From: Streptomyces asiaticus
GTDB lineage: Bacteria; Actinomycetota; Actinomycetes; Streptomycetales; Streptomycetaceae
Length of the DNA: 64,000 bases
Direction of reading: 5' to 3'
Assembly: GCF_018138715.1 (NCBI RefSeq)
Contig: NZ_JAGSHX010000006.1
Span: forward strand, 2,356,001-2,420,000
The translations under genes were made by a program, and so were the position numbers. The notes under the pieces are model-generated. The model was not told the DNA's origin and did not search any database. It worked only from the letters and a program-made list of their open reading frames with translations. This document shows, piece by piece, positions 62,389 through 64,000 of the stretch; within the stretch, counting starts at the first letter, position 1; every line of letters starts with the position of its first letter.

Positions 62389-62676
62389 GTCGCTCTTGTT
62401 CAGCTCCTCGATGTTCACGTCCTTGAACGTGAGAACCCGTACCTGCTTCACGAAACGGGCCGGGCGGTACATGTCCCAGACCCAGGCATCGGCCATCGAC
62501 ACCTCGAAGAAGACCTCACCCTGGACCGAGTGCACCTGCATCTCGTAGTCGTTGGTGAGATAAAAGCGACGCTCGGTCTCGATCACATATTTGAACAGAC
62601 CGACGACATCGCGGTACTCCCGGTAGAGCTTCAGCTCCATCTCGGTCTCGTACTTCTCGAGGTCCTCGGCGCTCAT
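62368..62676 (-). CDS. Conserved actinobacterial protein, DUF2469
   Basis: A 102-residue protein of unknown function found throughout actinomycetes next to yraN. It is acidic, rich in Tyr and Glu, and very conserved: MSAEDLEKYETEMELKLYRE, then YEMQVHSVQGEVFFEVSMAD. The ATG at 62676 follows AAGGGGAA and begins the conserved part, so the in-frame start at 62709 is rejected. Its last five codons and stop form the first of the seven 21-bp repeats. Confidence 0.93.
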   Translation of the reverse strand: MSAEDLEKYETEMELKLYREYRDVVGLFKYVIETERRFYLTNDYEMQVHSVQGEVFFEVSMADAWVWDMYRPARFVKQVRVLTFKDVNIEELNKSDLDLPSG

Positions 62677-62715
62677 GGCATGTTCCCCTTCAGCCGTGCG
62701 TCCCCCCATTGTGCG

Positions 62716-63249
62716 TCAGACGCGCTCAGTCTCCAGGATCACCGGTGCACTCGGGGGTCCCTCGACGAGCAGCGTACGCAACAGCTCCGCCAGCCGTGTC
62801 GGATACACCGGTTCGGTGGCCGTGGCCAGCTCATCCGCCGTCCACCAGCGCAGACCGGCCACGCTCCGCCGCTCCAGCTCCGTCAGCCCGCCGCCGGCCC
62901 GCGCCGCGGTCTGTTGGGTACGACACAGGTAGTACCACTCGTCCTGGTCCCAACGCCGCCCTGCGAACGGGAAGGAGCAGATCCGCCGCCACAGCAGCGG
63001 GCCGAGCCGCACATCGGTGATCCCGGTCTCCTCCGCGAGCTCGCGGAGCGCAGCCTCCTCGCGGCTCTCCTCGCCCTCCAGGCCGCCTCCCGGGGTGAAC
63101 CACCAGGTGGACGAGGGATCGTCCGGTTCGAAGCCGTGCAGCAGCAGGATGCGGTCCTGCGGGTCCAGCAGCACCACCCGGGCGACCTTCCGCAGCCGCC
63201 GCTCGTCCGTGCCGGTCGTCCGCTCGGCTCCGTCCGGCCCGTCAGCCAC
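62716..63249 (-). CDS. NUDIX hydrolase
   Basis: A 177-residue pyrophosphohydrolase acting on a nucleoside diphosphate derivative. The Nudix box is complete (GGGLEGEESREEAALREL, then AEETGI). The GTG at 63249 overlaps the signal peptidase stop by eight bases, a typical coupled junction, and is preceded by GGAAGG. Substrate unknown; the WWFTPGGG and WYYL residues are usual in ADP-ribose and 8-oxo-dGTP classes. Confidence 0.9.
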   Translation of the reverse strand: MADGPDGAERTTGTDERRLRKVARVVLLDPQDRILLLHGFEPDDPSSTWWFTPGGGLEGEESREEAALRELAEETGITDVRLGPLLWRRICSFPFAGRRWDQDEWYYLCRTQQTAARAGGGLTELERRSVAGLRWWTADELATATEPVYPTRLAELLRTLLVEGPPSAPVILETERV

Positions 63250-64000
63250 TCGCGGCCACCTTCCCCTTCGCCGCCTGGTCCCGCCGTGCGTCGCCGCCTG
63301 ACCTGCGCCGGGCGATCGGCCCATGGGCCGCGCCCGCCAGGATCAGCACCGCGCCCACGATGACCGCGATCAAGATGGGCCCCAGCGGCCCCGGCTGCGA
63401 GATCCCGCCCGGCAGCCCCTTGAAGGCTTCGGGCCGCCCCACGGTCCCCCAGGAGCCCAGCGGCCAAGCGGTGGCGTCCACCCGGGCGTCCACCGCGCCG
63501 CGCTCCACGGCGCCGCCCGCCTCGTCGGTGAGGTGCACCCGCGAGTCCAGGGAGTCGCTGCGATGGTCACCCATCAGGAACAGCCGGTTCTTGGGCACGG
63601 TGGTGGAGAAGACCGAGGAGGAGGCCTGCTCCCCCGAGCGCAGATACGGTTCCTCGAGGACCTTGCCGTTCACCCGCAGCCGGCCCTGCTTGTCACAGCA
63701 CTCGACCCGGTCGCCGCCGACCCCGATGACCCGCTTCACCATCGGCAGGTCGCCCCACACCTGGTCGCGGAAGACCACCACATCGCCGCGGCGCACATCG
63801 CCGCCGTCGACCCGCTCCGCCAGCACCCGGGCGCCCTTGCCGATCGTGGGCGCCATGGAGTCGGTGGGGACCGTGTACGGCTTGTAGAGCACCGCGCCCC
63901 AGACGAAGCCGCCGAGGAACAGCACACAGCCGACGGCCACCGCCAGCCCGGACAGCACACTGCCGGGCGTGCGCCGCGGCTTGCCGCCCCCCACCCCTTG
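63242..64000 (-). CDS. lepB: Type I signal peptidase, 5' end at or beyond the window edge
   Basis: Membrane serine protease that removes signal peptides from exported proteins. The nucleophile Ser is in TVPTDSMAPT (about residue 46 counted from the GTG at 63994) and the catalytic Lys in MVKRVIGVGGD (about 87); GDHRSDSLDSR completes the active site. There is a membrane segment on each side of the catalytic domain (near 14-36 and near 205-225). The frame is open to the window edge, so the true start may be outside. Streptomyces have four such genes (sipW-Z); this belongs to that set. Confidence 0.93.
   Translation of the reverse strand, partial: QGVGGGKPRRTPGSVLSGLAVAVGCVLFLGGFVWGAVLYKPYTVPTDSMAPTIGKGARVLAERVDGGDVRRGDVVVFRDQVWGDLPMVKRVIGVGGDRVECCDKQGRLRVNGKVLEEPYLRSGEQASSSVFSTTVPKNRLFLMGDHRSDSLDSRVHLTDEAGGAVERGAVDARVDATAWPLGSWGTVGRPEAFKGLPGGISQPGPLGPILIAVIVGAVLILAGAAHGPIARRRSGGDARRDQAAKGKVAASG

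Noticed and set aside
1..64000. tRNA, rRNA, transposases, integrases or phage genes
   Set aside because: None recognised in any gap or frame; gene content and order look like stable chromosomal core plus a sugar-use locus.

Overview
The window is a contiguous stretch of a very GC-rich actinomycete chromosome, almost certainly Streptomyces or a close relative. The evidence is pervasive G/C at third codon positions, the sporulation sigma factor gene whiG, the conserved block yraN-comM-dprA-whiG-rpsB-tsf-pyrH-frr-cdsA-rlmN, and frequent GTG starts with ATGA or TGATG overlaps between genes. I see no rRNA, tRNA, CRISPR array, transposase or prophage gene.

Layout. 1-2.7 kb: the 5' part of dxr (isoprenoid precursor synthesis) and a long acyl-CoA dehydrogenase. 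2.9-13.8 kb: a self-contained oligosaccharide-use locus with a LacI-type repressor, a five-gene operon (substrate-binding lipoprotein, two permeases, GH42, GH12) and a divergent GH3 enzyme. Four copies of a palindrome (TCGAAGCGCTTCGA or near it) lie in the two control regions and are the likely operators. 13.9-37.5 kb: nitrogen and polyamine catabolism, with three aldehyde dehydrogenases, GabT, a putrescine-type ABC importer with a PuuB-like oxidase, an Lrp/AsnC regulator and a class III aminotransferase. Together these can import a polyamine and convert it through gamma-aminobutyraldehyde and GABA to succinate. Interspersed are a PucR regulator, an uncharacterised membrane ATPase, a PAP2 phosphatase, a NADAR protein between two DUF4190 membrane proteins, an adenosine-deaminase-like enzyme and a GDPD.

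37.6-46 kb: a second PucR regulator divergent from a sodium:solute symporter and a ThDP-dependent enzyme, an unusual two-gene ABC system, and a LOG-family protein. 46-50 kb: a thiamine ABC importer operon behind a clear TPP riboswitch. 50-64 kb: housekeeping genes for translation, phospholipid synthesis, DNA uptake/processing, sporulation and protein secretion, ending in a signal peptidase gene cut by the window edge.

The most distinctive non-gene signal is a set of short tandem repeats placed on gene 3' ends. At 33.98, 37.55 and 62.25 kb the repeat unit (21, 25 and 21 bp) includes the stop codon of the adjoining gene, as if gene termini had been copied downstream. Other minisatellites lie inside genes (GH3, PucR, DUF4190, dprA, M23). 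The LacI operator set and the thiamine riboswitch are the clearest regulatory elements.
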